This document shows positions 9,991-22,546 of a DNA stretch of 64,000 bases, piece after piece. This stretch comes from Climacteris rufus. Its lineage: Eukaryota > Chordata > Aves > Passeriformes > Climacteridae. Below the pieces are notes generated by a model. It was not told the origin of the DNA, did not search any database, and worked only from the letters and a program-made list of their open reading frames with translations. The position numbers were made by a program, and so were the translations under genes. Every line of letters starts with the position of its first letter. Position 1 is the first letter of the stretch. The DNA is taken from assembly GCA_013398175.1 (NCBI GenBank), contig VZRZ01001077.1, positions 193,881 to 257,880 on the forward strand. Direction: 5' to 3'.

Positions 9991-11884
9991 GGGGGAAAAG
10001 GATTTTGTTCCAAATTGTTCCCTTCTGTTGTGAGCCAGGTTTCCATAAGCAGCAGATGGAGAAGAGGGAGGAGGAGGAAAAGGAGGAGACACTCCTTCCC
10101 ATGCTTTTTGTTTCACACACTTAATTGTCATTTAATTTTCCAAGCTATTAACTAGGCACACATACAAGAAAGATAAGTTCCAGTTCCATTTAAATTTCTC
10201 ACTGTTTTTTAAAAGATGAAATTCTATTTTAAATCCACTTAAATCAAGTAAAAAAACCTCCGATTGCGCACCGGAGAATGAGTCTGCTTGTCACTTCCGT
10301 TTTTACCTCTCTCTTTTTCTCATAGACTGGCCACATTTTCTTGCCAGACAAATAGAGTCTCAAGTCATTGCTGATTTTAAATGTAAGACTGAAATCCTTC
10401 CACAGATGAGTGGGTAATTGGAGCCATTTTTAAGACTCTAAAGTGCCTTCAGTGATCTAAACTGATGCAGTGGAGGTTTCTTTCTCTGGGTTCACTGACA
10501 GTGGGTTTCAGCTCTCTCCTGGTTTGAGGTGATGGACAGAGTAGTTTGTAGCAATAATCTCATGAGCAATCATTTCTCAAAACTACTCACCCGGTTTTTA
10601 GAAAGCTGGGTTAGCATTGTCCTAAGGAGTCAGAAAATGCTGCTCCTGCTGTTACGTCTGGGCCCCAAAGTCTCTGCATTCATGGGCCTCCCTTGCTCCT
10701 CCTTCATTCCCAGCAGAGGCTGTTCTCACCCTCTCACTCTTGTTTTTGATACCAGAGCCATAGGAATTTCCACCTGCCTGTCAGCCTCTCGGTACCACCC
10801 TTTCTCGCAGCTGGAGCCTGGCGTTCTTTTTCATTGTTATCTGCCATGTCTGTCTCTTCCAAATCTTGGTTCTAAATAATAAATCTTATTTTGATGCTGT
10901 TGTTCCCTATTTCCTTTCCACCTCAGCCCCTCCTGTCCACTAGCAGGGGTGAGGAGAGTGCAGTGAAGGTACATGTAAAGTTTTAGAACCAAACACTTCA
11001 TTAATTCAGAATTTTGAAGACCCAGGGCCAAAATATATATATATTTATGTTAATTGTCTGCTTCTCTGGGGTGCCTCCTGCCCTGTCCTTTTCTGAGGAA
11101 ATGGGATGGATCCTCTGCACAGGAGCAGGGACTGGATAAGTGGTAAAGGCTAAGTTGTTGCTGGCCTTGGGCTTCTCTGCCAATAGGAGGGACCAAATCT
11201 GTGTCCCTTCCCTAAGGGGTGGGAGAAGGGGGATCCAGCCAAGCACTGCACCTTTCTGTTTCTTTTTTGGTTGTTCTGTTTTCCATGGCAGTGAATGCAG
11301 CTCCCTGCCAGCCGGTCCCACACATCAGCGTGCTGGGTACGAGGACACGGCTGTCACATCCCCAGTGTGCTTCTTCAGGGATGAGCCACTATTCCAGTGA
11401 TCACAGAAACAAAGCACTGTGCCCTCATCTGAGATTTTTATTCCCAAGTTTAAAAGATGGTTTTCTCCAGGGAAATCCCTTGCAGGGTCTCCTGCATTCC
11501 AGGTCCTCCTTCATCAGTTGTTCCAAACCTCTTCACTGCTCCTGCAGACCCTCAAGCTACTCCACATTTGCAGGGAACCAAGGGACCTCTGACTCCAGAT
11601 AAGTATTTTATAAATATTCTATCAGTATTCAGATTAAAAATAAGGATTTGTATCAGGATTAAAGCTCAGGAGTGGAAGCTGCAGCAAGCCCTGGCTGGTG
11701 GCTGCTCCCCACATCTGTGCAGCCCACCTGGCTTTGGATAATCTCTCCTGTGAAGGGCTGCTCCTTCTTGGACACTACCCATGTGTTTGCTGCTTGCTCA
11801 GTAGTTTGGAGCGGCTGAAGGTCCTTCAGCTCCTCTGGGATGAACTGCTGAATGGGATCCTCTAATTCAGGCTGTGATTCTGTG

Positions 11885-12145
11885 AGGGGGAATGAGTTTA
11901 AACTAAAGAAGGAGATATTTAGATTAGATGTTAGGAAGAAATTCTTGCCTGTGAGGGTGGGGAGGCCCTGGCACAGGTTGCTCAGAGAAGCTGTGCCTGC
12001 CCCTGGATCCCTGAAAGTGTCCAAGGCCAGGTTGGACAGGGCTTGGAGCAACCTGCAACAGTGGAAGCTGTCCCTGCCCATGGCAGTGGAGTGGAATGGG
12101 CCGAGCTTTAAGGTCCTTTCCAATCCAAACCATCCTAGGATTCTG
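11885..12145 (+). mobile_element. CR1 LINE 3' fragment
   Basis: About 260 bases of CR1 3' end: GGGGGAATGAGTTTAAACTA, a 'gatgttaggaagaaattctt' block, the GAGGCCCTGGCACAGG block, and a tail ending CAAACCATCCTAGGATTCTG. 5'-truncated and non-coding. Confidence 0.9.
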
Positions 12146-12909
12146 CAGAGGAAGAGCTGAGCTTTGCAGTTCAGCAAAAAAGCTTTGAGCTTTTTCCCCC
12201 ACTCCCTGCTGTCCCCAGTTCCTCTCCTTCTTGCAGCACAGTAATGAATATCCTTCTCTCAGCCTGGTGACAAGCTCACACTTGGGTTTAGAGTTTAATC
12301 AGTGTTTCTGCTGGCCACAATCAGCAGCCTGAGCAGGGGAGTGTGCCCATGTTTGACAGCACTGAAGAGTGAAAAGGAGGAGTGTGAAGACCTGAGCTGT
12401 AATGTTGCTCTGAAACATGATGCTTGGTCCCTGCATCCAGGTTCTCTCCCACAGAGGATGGACGTACCTGCTGGGCTTCACAGCTGCACTGGGCTGTCTG
12501 CCATGGGCCTGGGGCAGCACTGGTGGGGGGCAACCCTGCTCACCTGCCGGCTTCTACTGTTATGAAGCCCTGTGCATTTGCCCCTCGGACTGTGGGAATT
12601 GATTCCAGCCTCCTTTTAGTGACATGAACCTTTATTTCTTCCCCTTGGGATGAGCTGGGCTTGCTGTGTGTGTCTTGTGCCCAGTGGCCCACTGAGACAC
12701 TGGTGCTGGTCAAGAACTGCCTGGAGCAACCCCCCACCAGTATCTCCAGGCCTTGGTGACATCTCCAGCCCCATCCCTCTGCTCGGAGCTGCCAGCATCT
12801 CTCTGCCTCCTCTGAATGTTGTGCATCCCAAAGCGATTAACCCTGAGCTGCAGCTGTTGCAGTTTCCTGGGCAGTGTCCCTCACACGTCCCGTTGGCGCT
12901 CACCCCTTG

Positions 12910-12995
12910 CAGTGCTGCTGCTGTTGTTGATGTTCAGCTCCAGCTCACAGGAAGCCTGGAAGGGTCCTCTACCGACGCTGCTGCTGCTGCTCGGG
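12910..12995 (+). repeat. CTG/GCT-rich low-complexity stretch
   Basis: Two short runs of GCTGCTGCT-type triplets (about 12912-12930 and 12976-12992) lie in GC-rich sequence. They are short and interrupted, with no gene attached. Confidence 0.6.
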
Positions 12996-13290
12996 AGGTC
13001 TCCAGCTGATGCAGAGCCCTGAAAAACACTCCATGCTGCCAGTGAGTTGTTGCAGTTCATACAGGTCTGTGCCACCTCCTGAAAAGATCAAACTCTTCAA
13101 AAACACCCCAGAAGTTGCAGCTTGGTGCTGGGTGTTGTGAAATCTGGCACATTTGGTTTGACAATGAGCATGCCTATAAGAATGGAACTCATTGGTATTG
13201 GTTGGTTATTCTGGAATTACTTAGAATATGGAAAAGAATCCTTAAGGGAAAAAAAAAATAAACAGCTCACTGTAATAATAGAAAAGTAGA

Positions 13291-13362
13291 ATTACAGAAT
13301 AGTTTGGGTTGCAAGGGATTTTCAGAGGTCATCTTGTCCAACCCCCTGCAGTGAACAGGGCT
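13291..13362 (-). mobile_element. CR1 LINE tail remnant, antisense
   Basis: Reads ATTACAGAATAGTTTGGGTT, then AGGTCATCTTGTCCAACCCC, which is the reverse complement of a CR1 3' end. Only about 70 bases remain. Confidence 0.8.
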
Positions 13363-14189
13363 ATTGGCAGCATGGTTACAAGACTTAGAGAGAGTTGTAC
13401 AAGACTAAGCTAAAACCCAACTTCTCTTTTAGCTAAATTGTAGACTGACTTCTAGAGGTGGTTGTCCCAAGTTCTTCCATCCCCAGGATGTGCATGGGAA
13501 GCAACTGAACTCTTGGGATAATTGTCAATAAAGTTTTTCTGTGTTGTTGCTCTGGGGCATCCTTAATACCTTCAAAGTGTCCTTGGGGATTTCCTCAGGG
13601 TCAGGCCTCATCTTCAAGATTTTCTGTGATCTATTAATCAGTGTGTAATCCTCCAGGAAAAACAGTTTGGATTATTGACCACCCCTCCAGCTTCTGCTAG
13701 AGCCAGAGGAAGAGCTAGTTAATAATAATGAAGCCTTTGAGAGCCTGTTGCTGCACGGGCTCAGTTGTAACTACCCAGGATGGGATGCTTTCCTCTCTCT
13801 TCCCTGAGAAAAATTGATGGATTTGGGGGCTCCTAAACCCCCCAATAGCCCAGAGTTCATGACTCACAAACCCCTGACAGCCCAGCTTTGGGGGCTGAAT
13901 GACTGGAAAACTGGAAAACTAACTGCCCAAGAGTGGCTAACAACCTCTGTGCTCTGCCAAAGAAATCCAAACCAGTGGTAAGGATGGTCTGTCGGATCCT
14001 TCCCAGATCCTCTCATACAATGAAGAACAAGTACTCAGCATTCCCTGATTGCTGTATTTTGGGGATAGAGCACTTGGGCTTGTCTTTGCTTGGACACACT
14101 GTGCAAAGCCCCAGTGGCAATGCCGCACTGGGTGGGGAGCAAGGTGAGATTTTAGTCTGTGTGTCACTAAATCCTGATCCACTCAGTGC

Positions 14190-14236
14190 ATTCTCAGTAA
14201 CTCAGTAACTCAGTAACACTCAGTACTCTCAGTAAC
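14190..14236 (+). repeat. short CAGTAACT tandem repeat
   Basis: Several imperfect copies of CAGTAACT/CAGTAACAC in a row. A local microsatellite-like array with no other feature. Confidence 0.7.
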
Positions 14237-14640
14237 GTGTTATTCCCAAGGCAGGTGGGGCCAGATGCAGAGCCAGATCCAGTGTACAGCTGGGGCATGT
14301 CTCTGTCACAGGAGTCACACCTGACAGAGGGTACAGCTGGCTGAACAGTGATGTTACTCTTCATGGTTTGGGCACTGTTCTACAACCATAAACAGGAGTT
14401 TAGGAACCAGGCTGAAGTTTCCTAAACTCATTCCTGTGTTCTCAGGCTGCTGTCTATCAGTGTCTGCTCTGCAGGTGCAGGCAGAGCCCCCTGCCAAGGA
14501 GAGATGTTTGGCATGTGCTTAGGAAAATCTGGACTTTAAGAGCTGGAGGAAGAACTGTGGCAGTTCTGGGGGTGTGGAAGGATGAGGCGGCCCCTGCCAG
14601 GCTGAGCTCCAGTGCATGGAGAGCTCCTGCTGCATCCCAG

Positions 14641-14798
14641 AGCAGCTGTGGCTGCCCCATCCCTGGGAGTGCCCAAGGCCAGGCTGGATGGGGCTTGGAG
14701 CAACTTGGGAAGGTGTCCCTGCCCATGGCAGGAGGGTTGGAACAGGATGGCTTGTAAAGTCCCTGTCAACCCAAACCATTCTAGGATTCTGTGATCCC
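14641..14798 (+). mobile_element. CR1 LINE 3' fragment
   Basis: Contains GCTGCCCCATCCCTGGGAGT, CAAGGCCAGGCTGGATGGGG and the tail AACCCAAACCATTCTAGGAT followed by TCTGTGAT. About 160 bases, 5'-truncated. Confidence 0.9.
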
Positions 14799-15595
14799 AA
14801 TGTTGCATTCCAGCCTCCCTGCTGAAGAAGCAGGGATGTCAGTGCTGGGGGTCTTTAGCAGATGGCAAGGGAAGAATGGAGGAAATTACAGGGGAAATGG
14901 GATTCTTTTGGTCAAGAATTATTACAAACAGCATTAAAGTTTATGGAAGGATTCTACTTTTCTTCCCCATGGAACAGGAAAGTTCTTGTTATTATTGAAG
15001 TAGTAAGTACCATCACTTGATATATAGAAAATGTGTGTGTGTTTGGAAAGAAAGACATTTTAATGTGACCAAAAAAACATTTTTGTGACAGTGGAAGGAA
15101 ATCCCTGCAAATGTTGAAAGCACAGCTTAGTTCCCTGCGACTTCAGGTCCTTCTGAAGTAGTGATGTGTTTGGGTGGCTGCTGATTTTGAGGGGTGGAGA
15201 AGATTGGAAAGGTTTCAAATCACCTCTATTTGTACTGTTTCTGCAAGACTTCAGAGAACATTTAAATGGGTTATTTTCTGTGCAGCTTCTCAGTGATTTA
15301 ACGGTCTGAGCAGGTGAATTTCTGGAAAGTAAAAGAAGGAATAAATACGGTGAGAGGCTGATTTGACACTTGGAGGCATGTGGAGAGGTTTGAGACTGCT
15401 GGATGTTTAATGAGGATTCCAAGGGCTGGTAACACAGTCATAGGAATGGGAGTCAGTTAAAAATGTCAAACATAGCAACATCTTTCTCAAATATTTGCTG
15501 ATGACACATGAGCTGCTGGACTCAGTGGTGTGGATGCTTTGAGAGAGGGATGGCGTGGGCACTCTGCGGGGCTTTGCAACCATAAGTCTTTTGTT

Positions 15596-15606
15596 GGGGG
15601 GGGGGG
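15596..15606 (+). repeat. G11 homopolymer
   Basis: Eleven consecutive Gs, followed 50 bases later by a T-run and A-run (about 15653-15672). Low-complexity only; the exact length may be unreliable. Confidence 0.8.
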
Positions 15607-16091
15607 ACCTTTGGAAGGAAACAAGTGTTTGTTATCCTTGTTAAATCAGAGCACTTTTTTTTTTAAAAAAAACAGAAATTGGCATCAGTGGAGCTCAGCA
15701 TTTCTGCGTTTCCTATTGGTGGCAGAATGAACCTTCTGTTTCATGCCCAATGCTGGCTGGTGATGCAGGGATGGGAGAAGGCATCTGGAAGAAGATATCC
15801 TCCTCCCAACACCAGCCCTAGGGGTTTGCTCTCACATGTGTGAGGTGATGAACACCCTGAAAATCACTGGCAGTGTCCATTTGCTCTTAGACTAGGATTC
15901 TAGGAGCATATTTCTGTGTTTATTTTATATATATTCAATGCTGAGAGATGATATGAAGAAGCTGGCAATTAGCAATGCAGAAAGAAAAATATTTCTGTTT
16001 GATGAGCAAAGACAAGTAAAGGGACTTGCATCTTGTAGAGTTCAGCAGTTGGAGGCTTTAATTTGTTGTTTTCCTTCTATTTCCTTCCACC

Positions 16092-16182
16092 TACTGGAAG
16101 ACGTCCCTGCTCATGGCAGGGGGTTGGAATTAGAAGAGATTTAAGGTCACTTCCAACCCAAACCATTCTGTGATTGTATGAT
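16092..16182 (+). mobile_element. CR1 LINE tail fragment
   Basis: Reads TACTGGAAGACGTCCCTGCT, then CATGGCAGGGGGTTGGAATT and TTCCAACCCAAACCATTCTG followed by a TGATTGTATGATT tail. About 90 bases of CR1 3' end. Confidence 0.88.
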
Positions 16183-17890
16183 TATTCTTCACTGTTTTCA
16201 ACCATCTCTTATTACAAAAGCAGACAAGGAAAATACTTCAGAAATTGCCTGCCTGGATGGTTTCTCCATGGGAAAATGCAGTTGCTGCAAAGCAAACTCA
16301 AATGCTCCGTTTCAGCTTGAGCTGACAGGATGAGCAGATTTCCTGTGTCCAGCTCCAGCTGCAATAGAAGTGCCCAGAGTGAGGCCGTGCCCCATGTCCC
16401 AAAGGCGTGGGACCCTCTTGGAGCCAGGCTTAACTCTCCATCACTTTTTAATAAGCTCTGAGATGCTTTTAGTTACCTCCTTTACCTGGGTGCTTTATTC
16501 ATATTCACAGGCATGCAGAGTTGGTTCTGTTGGGAAAATGCCTCAATTCCATGTCTTTCCCACAGCACTGTTTATTTTACTCACTTAATCTCTCTAGGTA
16601 AACTTTTGCTGTGCTCAGTATCAGGAGCTCAGGCTATGGTGACAAATGAAGCATCGCCCTGGAGTGTGGCCCCTGTGCAGGGTAGGTGGGGCTGTGGGGC
16701 CACCACTGATGGAAGAGGGGCTGGGGGGCTCAGCTGGGCCGGGGGATACCTGCTGGACCAGGGTGGGGAGACATGAGGTTAAAAACCTGAGATGAGGTTT
16801 TCCAGCTGAAAAAGCAAAGCCCCTCTTTTTTCTTTCCTCTGCAAAGATGGAGCACCCCGAGGGGCTGTGCCCACCCTGCAGGAAGGGTCTCTGGTGCTCA
16901 GTGGGGGCACCAGAGCAGAAAAGAGGGTGCTCTGGGGTGAAAGAGTGCACTCTTGCACACCCTGCAAGAGGGTCATCCCTGTGGCTGCCAACTCATTGCT
17001 GATCCTGTCTCTTAGCAGGGAAGGGACCAGAGGGAAGGGTTGGGACCAAACATGGAATTTTTTCATTGTTCTTTTTAATCAGATCTAGGACAAAATCCTC
17101 AGAGTGCAGGCTGGAGACTGGAGTATTCCTCTGTGGCAGGCCAGGCTAGGAGGCTGGGGCAGTCAGGGGCACAGGCAAGGACACCACCCTGTTACTGGCC
17201 TGTATTCAAATCTCTAATTTTTAAGAAATCCCTATGTTACATCCTAGCTTTGCATGATATTGCTATTACCAACAGTTAACTAAATGATGTGGACATGTGT
17301 GAGCTGCCCAAACCTGTTCCCAAATACTGATTTTCACAGAGGACTAGAACTGGAGTGTTACAGCAGCAGTGTGGGTTTTTCAGGGTGGGTTTTTCCACAC
17401 ATACCGAATTCCTGATGGGCTGGAGTTGGCTTTCTGTGGCAGTGGCCCTCTTGGTTCTTTGTCATGGTGATCAGCAATGCTTCGCTGTTGTCATGGCTGC
17501 AGGGTTACTACTGAAGCCAAAGCACTGCACAGCCCCTTTATTCATAGTTTCAGCATATAAACTAATTAAGTCAACTGAAAGCAGTGGTCTGTTCCCCGTG
17601 CCTTGTTTTTCTAATACATGGGATCAGATAGACCTGATTCCTGCTGTCCTCCAAAATATCCAATATCCAGAATATCCTCTGTTTCACCTCCTTGGCTGAG
17701 GTCACTGATTTTTTAAAGGCCCAGAAACCTCCTCACAAAATTGAAAAGATCTCTAGAAAATGTCTTTTGAGCTGCTAAGATGAGGCTGGGAGCCAGTGTG
17801 TTGCAGCCACACTGCATTCCTTATCACTGCTTTACTCAGAGCAGGAACCCAGTCATTATGTTTAGTTTCTGAGTTTATGCATTGCTGGGT

Positions 17891-17904
17891 AAAAAAAAAA
17901 AAAA
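17891..17904 (+). repeat. A14 homopolymer
   Basis: Fourteen As in a row with no flanking target-site duplication that I can see, so I do not call a retroposed copy. Confidence 0.8.
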
Positions 17905-20900
17905 TGGTTGGCAAAATGCCTAGGGGAGGATTTCTGCAGAGCTCCTCACTCCTGTCCCCCCCACATGAGCATGGGAGGATGGAGAAGGACAACCCCCGTG
18001 TGGCACCAGCTGCAGCCAGCGGACAGAGTGTTCCCTCTGGCCAGGAGAAGGTCGGCTGCACAGTCACACACAGGCTCATTTTTTATTAAAACTTAATATA
18101 AGTAGAGTCTCTATGTGTGAGCCCCGGGAGCGATGGAAGGAATCCCATCATGTCCGTGTGAGGCAGCAGCGGTGGCACCAGCATCGGCCTCTACTAGGAA
18201 AGGGTTTGGGAGATTTGGTGTCCCCGCTCTTGCTCACTGCTCAGCTCACGTGCAAAGGGACCCTAAACCTCTTTCACTCGTGTGAGTGTTGTTGTGGTGT
18301 CTGTCCAGGAAGACATGCTCGCTCTAGCATCCATCCCTGGGAGCACAGAGCCCGTCACCTCCCTTCTCTGAAGGGGAGCAGCGATGGGGGACATGCAGGT
18401 GCCATTGGCTCTTCTCGGGGGACAAAGGGACCTGGAATTTGCACTCTTGTCCCATGTGGACCTGTTGGCTGCGGCCACCACCATGTCTGTGCCATCACAG
18501 AGAGGGGGGCAGGGGCAGGGCGCTCAGGGTCCCTGTCTGTCCAGCACTGTCAGACGTTTGGTCACTGCCCCCCGTTCCCACTGACCTCAGGGCCCAGCAG
18601 CTGAGGGGGCTCTGCTGTTCCAGGAGGGTGGTGGGCTCCTGGGGAGCTGGACCCCACTGAATGAGGGACCCAGGGACTTCCTGGGGACCGTGTAACTTCC
18701 CTGCTCCACACAAGATGAAAACTCCCCAGTTCTTGTACAAACTGGGCCCACAGAGATGTTTCTCTCTGCTCCTAGTGGTCCATCCCTCTCCTCCACCTTC
18801 TCTGGGGTGTGAGTACAGCAGGACCCCAGCTGGGATGCTCAGGTTCGGGGTTCAGAGGCAGCTTGCTGTGCCACCACTCCAACTGACTTATCCCAGCATT
18901 TTGTGTCATTGCCTATTGCTCTGGCAGGATTTTGGTTTTTAAATTTTGAATTATTCTTCATATATGGAAAAGAAAACTGAGGGTCCCTCTCAGGACAATG
19001 AGTCTTGGAGAGGCAGTAAATCTGCAGTGGTGCTTGTCAGTCTTCAGAATCAACTTCTTACCCACCACAGCTCCAACTGCCCTCCTCACAGGCATCCCTG
19101 TGGCATCCCAGGGAGGGCAAAAGGGGAGCAGGGCCATTGCCTGTGGGTGTCAAGGCCAAGAGGTGCTGGCGTGAGCAAAGAGGGAGGCACTGGGAGGCTG
19201 CCAAGTGAATAAGGAATTTGGCAGCAGTTGAAGGAAAATTATTTCCAGTAACAATGGAGGCTCCTTCCCTCGTAGCCCAGGAAGCGCTGCTGGCTGCTGA
19301 CCCAGAGCTGTCTCCATGCCTGGTGCTCATCGCTTTTGGGAGGTGGGAATTTCTTATGTGTGGCAGTGGGGACATTGTCACTGGGGGTTGATGGAGGGGA
19401 CCCCTGTGACTACAACCTCTTTGCCACTGCCAGTGCATCCATGCCCCTTCCCTGGCCCTCTTTGGCTGAGGTGGGTGGAGGTGGCCCCAACCAGAAGGAG
19501 CACAAGGTCCCCAAAGCTGCCCTGGGAGACGCCCTGGAGTGTGGTTGTGAACATCAGTAGAGTCAGGGTGGCTGCTCCTGAATGCTAAGGGCAGTTGGGG
19601 TCCATCCTGCTGCCAGTGGGATGTCGGGGTGATGCTGTTGGGAGGGCCAACATGCACCCATGGAAACACCGGGAGCTACCGAGTGCCTGTCACTGGGTGC
19701 TGAGATGCCAGGGAAGCACCGTGCCCTCTGCTGCAGCATGACTGGGTGTCTCTATATTGTGATGCCAGGGCAGCTTTCTTGAAGGCCAAGGCTGGCAGCT
19801 CCACAGCTGGATTCACCTGGACTAACCAAGGAGATCCCACACAAATCACCAGGTCTAACCCAGGGGTTTGTGCTGCAGTTGCTGCCGGCAGGGAGCCACA
19901 AGCCACTGCCAGCTGCCTTAGTCACTGCATTTAACAGCTCTTTAATTTGACAGCTCTTAATGAAGTGCTCTTCAAAACAGGCTTGACTAGGTAAATGTTA
20001 AGAAAAACCATCCTGTTTTCCACTTTAATTTAGGAAAGAAGTGTTTGAGAGCCTGCAGCTCCCCTCATACTTGGGCAGTGCCACCTCATTCCACAAATGC
20101 TGCCTTCTCCCTGTTTATTAGCAGAAACAGATCCCCTCTCTCAGGTCAGGAACTCAGCTACAGCTGTACCTGTGAATCATCCATGTGATTGCTGCCTCAT
20201 TCATCTGACACTCTGTGCTGGGAGATGCTCTCCTAAAGGACCATCAGAACCTCCAGCCACCAAGCTGACTCCTGGCTGTTCATTGTCATGAAAATAGAAA
20301 ATACTTTATGTCTCAGGAGTAGAATTTCCACTGCTGCCTTTTGCTTTGAAAATTAACTTAACTAAGCAACATATTACTGCCTTTATTGTTAATTTTACTT
20401 ATTAACTTTTTACTTAAGATTCAGTGTAAGCTCAGCCACCTAAAGTCAGTTTTTCAAAATTTAACACCAAGCATTTTAAATTTAATACGTCCCTATGTTA
20501 ACAAGAGTAAAGGAATTCCACTTCCTTTCTTTAAGGGATGACTAGAAACATATTTTAATGCTACCAATTCCAGCAGGGTGATCTAAAAAGCAACTCTGTA
20601 ATACAGAAAGAGAATTTGAAGATACATCGAGTTTCTGAATGGTTTTGTTGCCATGCCTTAAAAGAGGTCTAGATTTGGTTTCCCTAAGTTGCAGTACTCA
20701 TTGCACAGATGGAGGAGTCTATATTCATGGAATTTGCAATTTTGTATGTTCAAAAGGAAAGTGACTTGGTTGGCATTACTTCTGAAACACGATCTTCAGC
20801 TTTTCAGGAACATTATAACCCAGTCACGCTTTGTCAGTGCTGGACACCTGGTCCAGGTGCTTGTCTGAGCCCAGCCCTGTGAGTTGTACTGCAGAATGTG

Positions 20901-20919
20901 AGAAGGGTGACAGTTGTAC

Positions 20920-20976
20920 TCAACGATCTCAGAAATCCTTTCCAACCTTAACAATTCCAGGATTCTATGATTCTAA
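20920..20976 (+). mobile_element. CR1 LINE tail remnant
   Basis: Contains CAACGATCTCAGAAATCCTT, TCCAACCTTAACAATTCCAG and GATTCTATGATTCT, the CR1 type whose end reads '...gatctTagaggtcttttccaacc'. About 55 bases. Confidence 0.85.
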
Positions 20977-22490
20977 GGGTGAGCATGGGAGCAAGGCATT
21001 GCCACAGACCTGGCCAGGAGGGGGTTGTAGAGGTGTTTTGTACAGACAGTGATGTTCTGCACACCAAAGAAAATGCCCTTGGTGCAGTTTTCTTTCCCAT
21101 TATTACTTAAAATTGTTTGCTAAACACATTTATGGTTTTGCCTCCCAGCAGCACTCCCAGGCAAGCTTCATGGGGACAGGACTGCTGGTCCCAGGGCCAA
21201 GCCTTCGTGTTCACTGTGGGAGTGACTCTTTGTTGCTCCAAAAACATGCAGCAATAATTGCTTTGGTTGCTTTCTTAGAAAATATTTTTACTGTTAATTT
21301 CATTTTGACAGAATATTTATGGGGAGTAAACACAATGGAGGCCCAAATATAACAAATCTATGGGTGGGGGATGATCTTCTCCAGCTCGAGCTTTGGCCTG
21401 GGGGCTGTTATGGTGCTGAATGTACCAGCTGGAGCTCCTGGCTCTCCAGATGTCACAGGTTCACTGCTGGCATTGTCCTGGTACAGTTGGTGTGTGAAAT
21501 TTGGGATTGGGGCAGAGAGAGGGGTGAGAGGAGGGCACCCCCTGGGTGGTGCAGGGCTGCGTCCTGCCCAACAGAGCTCAGAACACGTAGGGACTCACTG
21601 CAACATCTCCATGAGAGATGGCATGGGGCTTGAGATGGCAAACAGAGCAAGGTGGAGCAGGCAGTGGGGCATGGGGTGCAGGAAAGCACCTGCACAGGAC
21701 AGGGACAGCACAACACAGCAACTGCCACAGAGAATTTAACTGAAACTGAAGGAACTGCTCCCAAAGGCTCTGCTGTTTGCTCATCAAAATCTGCCAGGAT
21801 AAACCTTTTTTTAAAAAGTATTAATTTTGTAGAAAAGTGGCAGAGACAGTTTTGCAGAAGGAGACAACGACTCTTTGCTGCTGAGAGGTGCTTGCACAGT
21901 TGAGCCCACCCTGCAAATATGGGGCTTTCTGCATTCACCGACTGGGACTTGTACCCTGGTACCTGATCACCTTAAGTGCAAATTCTGGAGCACCTTGTGA
22001 TTGCAGAGGTTGTCTGAGAAGCTCATGGAAGGATTGTACAACTGAGTAGAAATTCCTGAAGAGACAAAATGGCTTTTTGTTGTGAGTCCTGACGGATTTG
22101 GTAGACTGCTGGAAACGGAAGGAACCTTTGGTTTTTCCCCTGATAGAGCCCTAGGGTTATCTGTGGGGGTAAAGAAAAAACCCTGCTTGTATGCAGATCA
22201 TCTAACTTGTAGGGGGTGAGTTGTTATTTTTTTCCCATCCTCTCAAGCACTGGAGATTTGCCACAGCCAGAACAAGGATGCAAGTGAGATTTGCTAATTG
22301 ACATTAAAATCCTGTGGGTCTGGCTGGTGCTGCTGGCTGGTGTCCTCACAGTACAGATGTGCACAAGGCCAGGGTTGGGTGGAAACTCCTCCCTTGGTCT
22401 TGCAGACCTCAGACATGGCAGAGGCCACCAAAAGCTGGTCCTGTGTTCTCCTGCATGCAGGGTACATGGTACACATCCTAATGATCACTA

Positions 22491-22546
22491 GCAATTGTCA
22501 CACAACAGATTTTTTATCACACAACAGCAATTGTCACACAACAGAT
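22491..22546 (+). repeat. tandem duplication of CAATTGTCACACAACAG
   Basis: A 20-base word beginning GCAATTGTCACACAACAGAT occurs at 22491-22510 and again at 22527-22546. A partial copy (ATCACACAACAG) lies between them. Identical copies suggest a recent local duplication. Confidence 0.85.

Noticed and set aside
19058..19669. Frame of about 200 codons on the minus strand
   Set aside because: GC-rich DNA with competing frames on both strands, and low-complexity peptide without a known motif.
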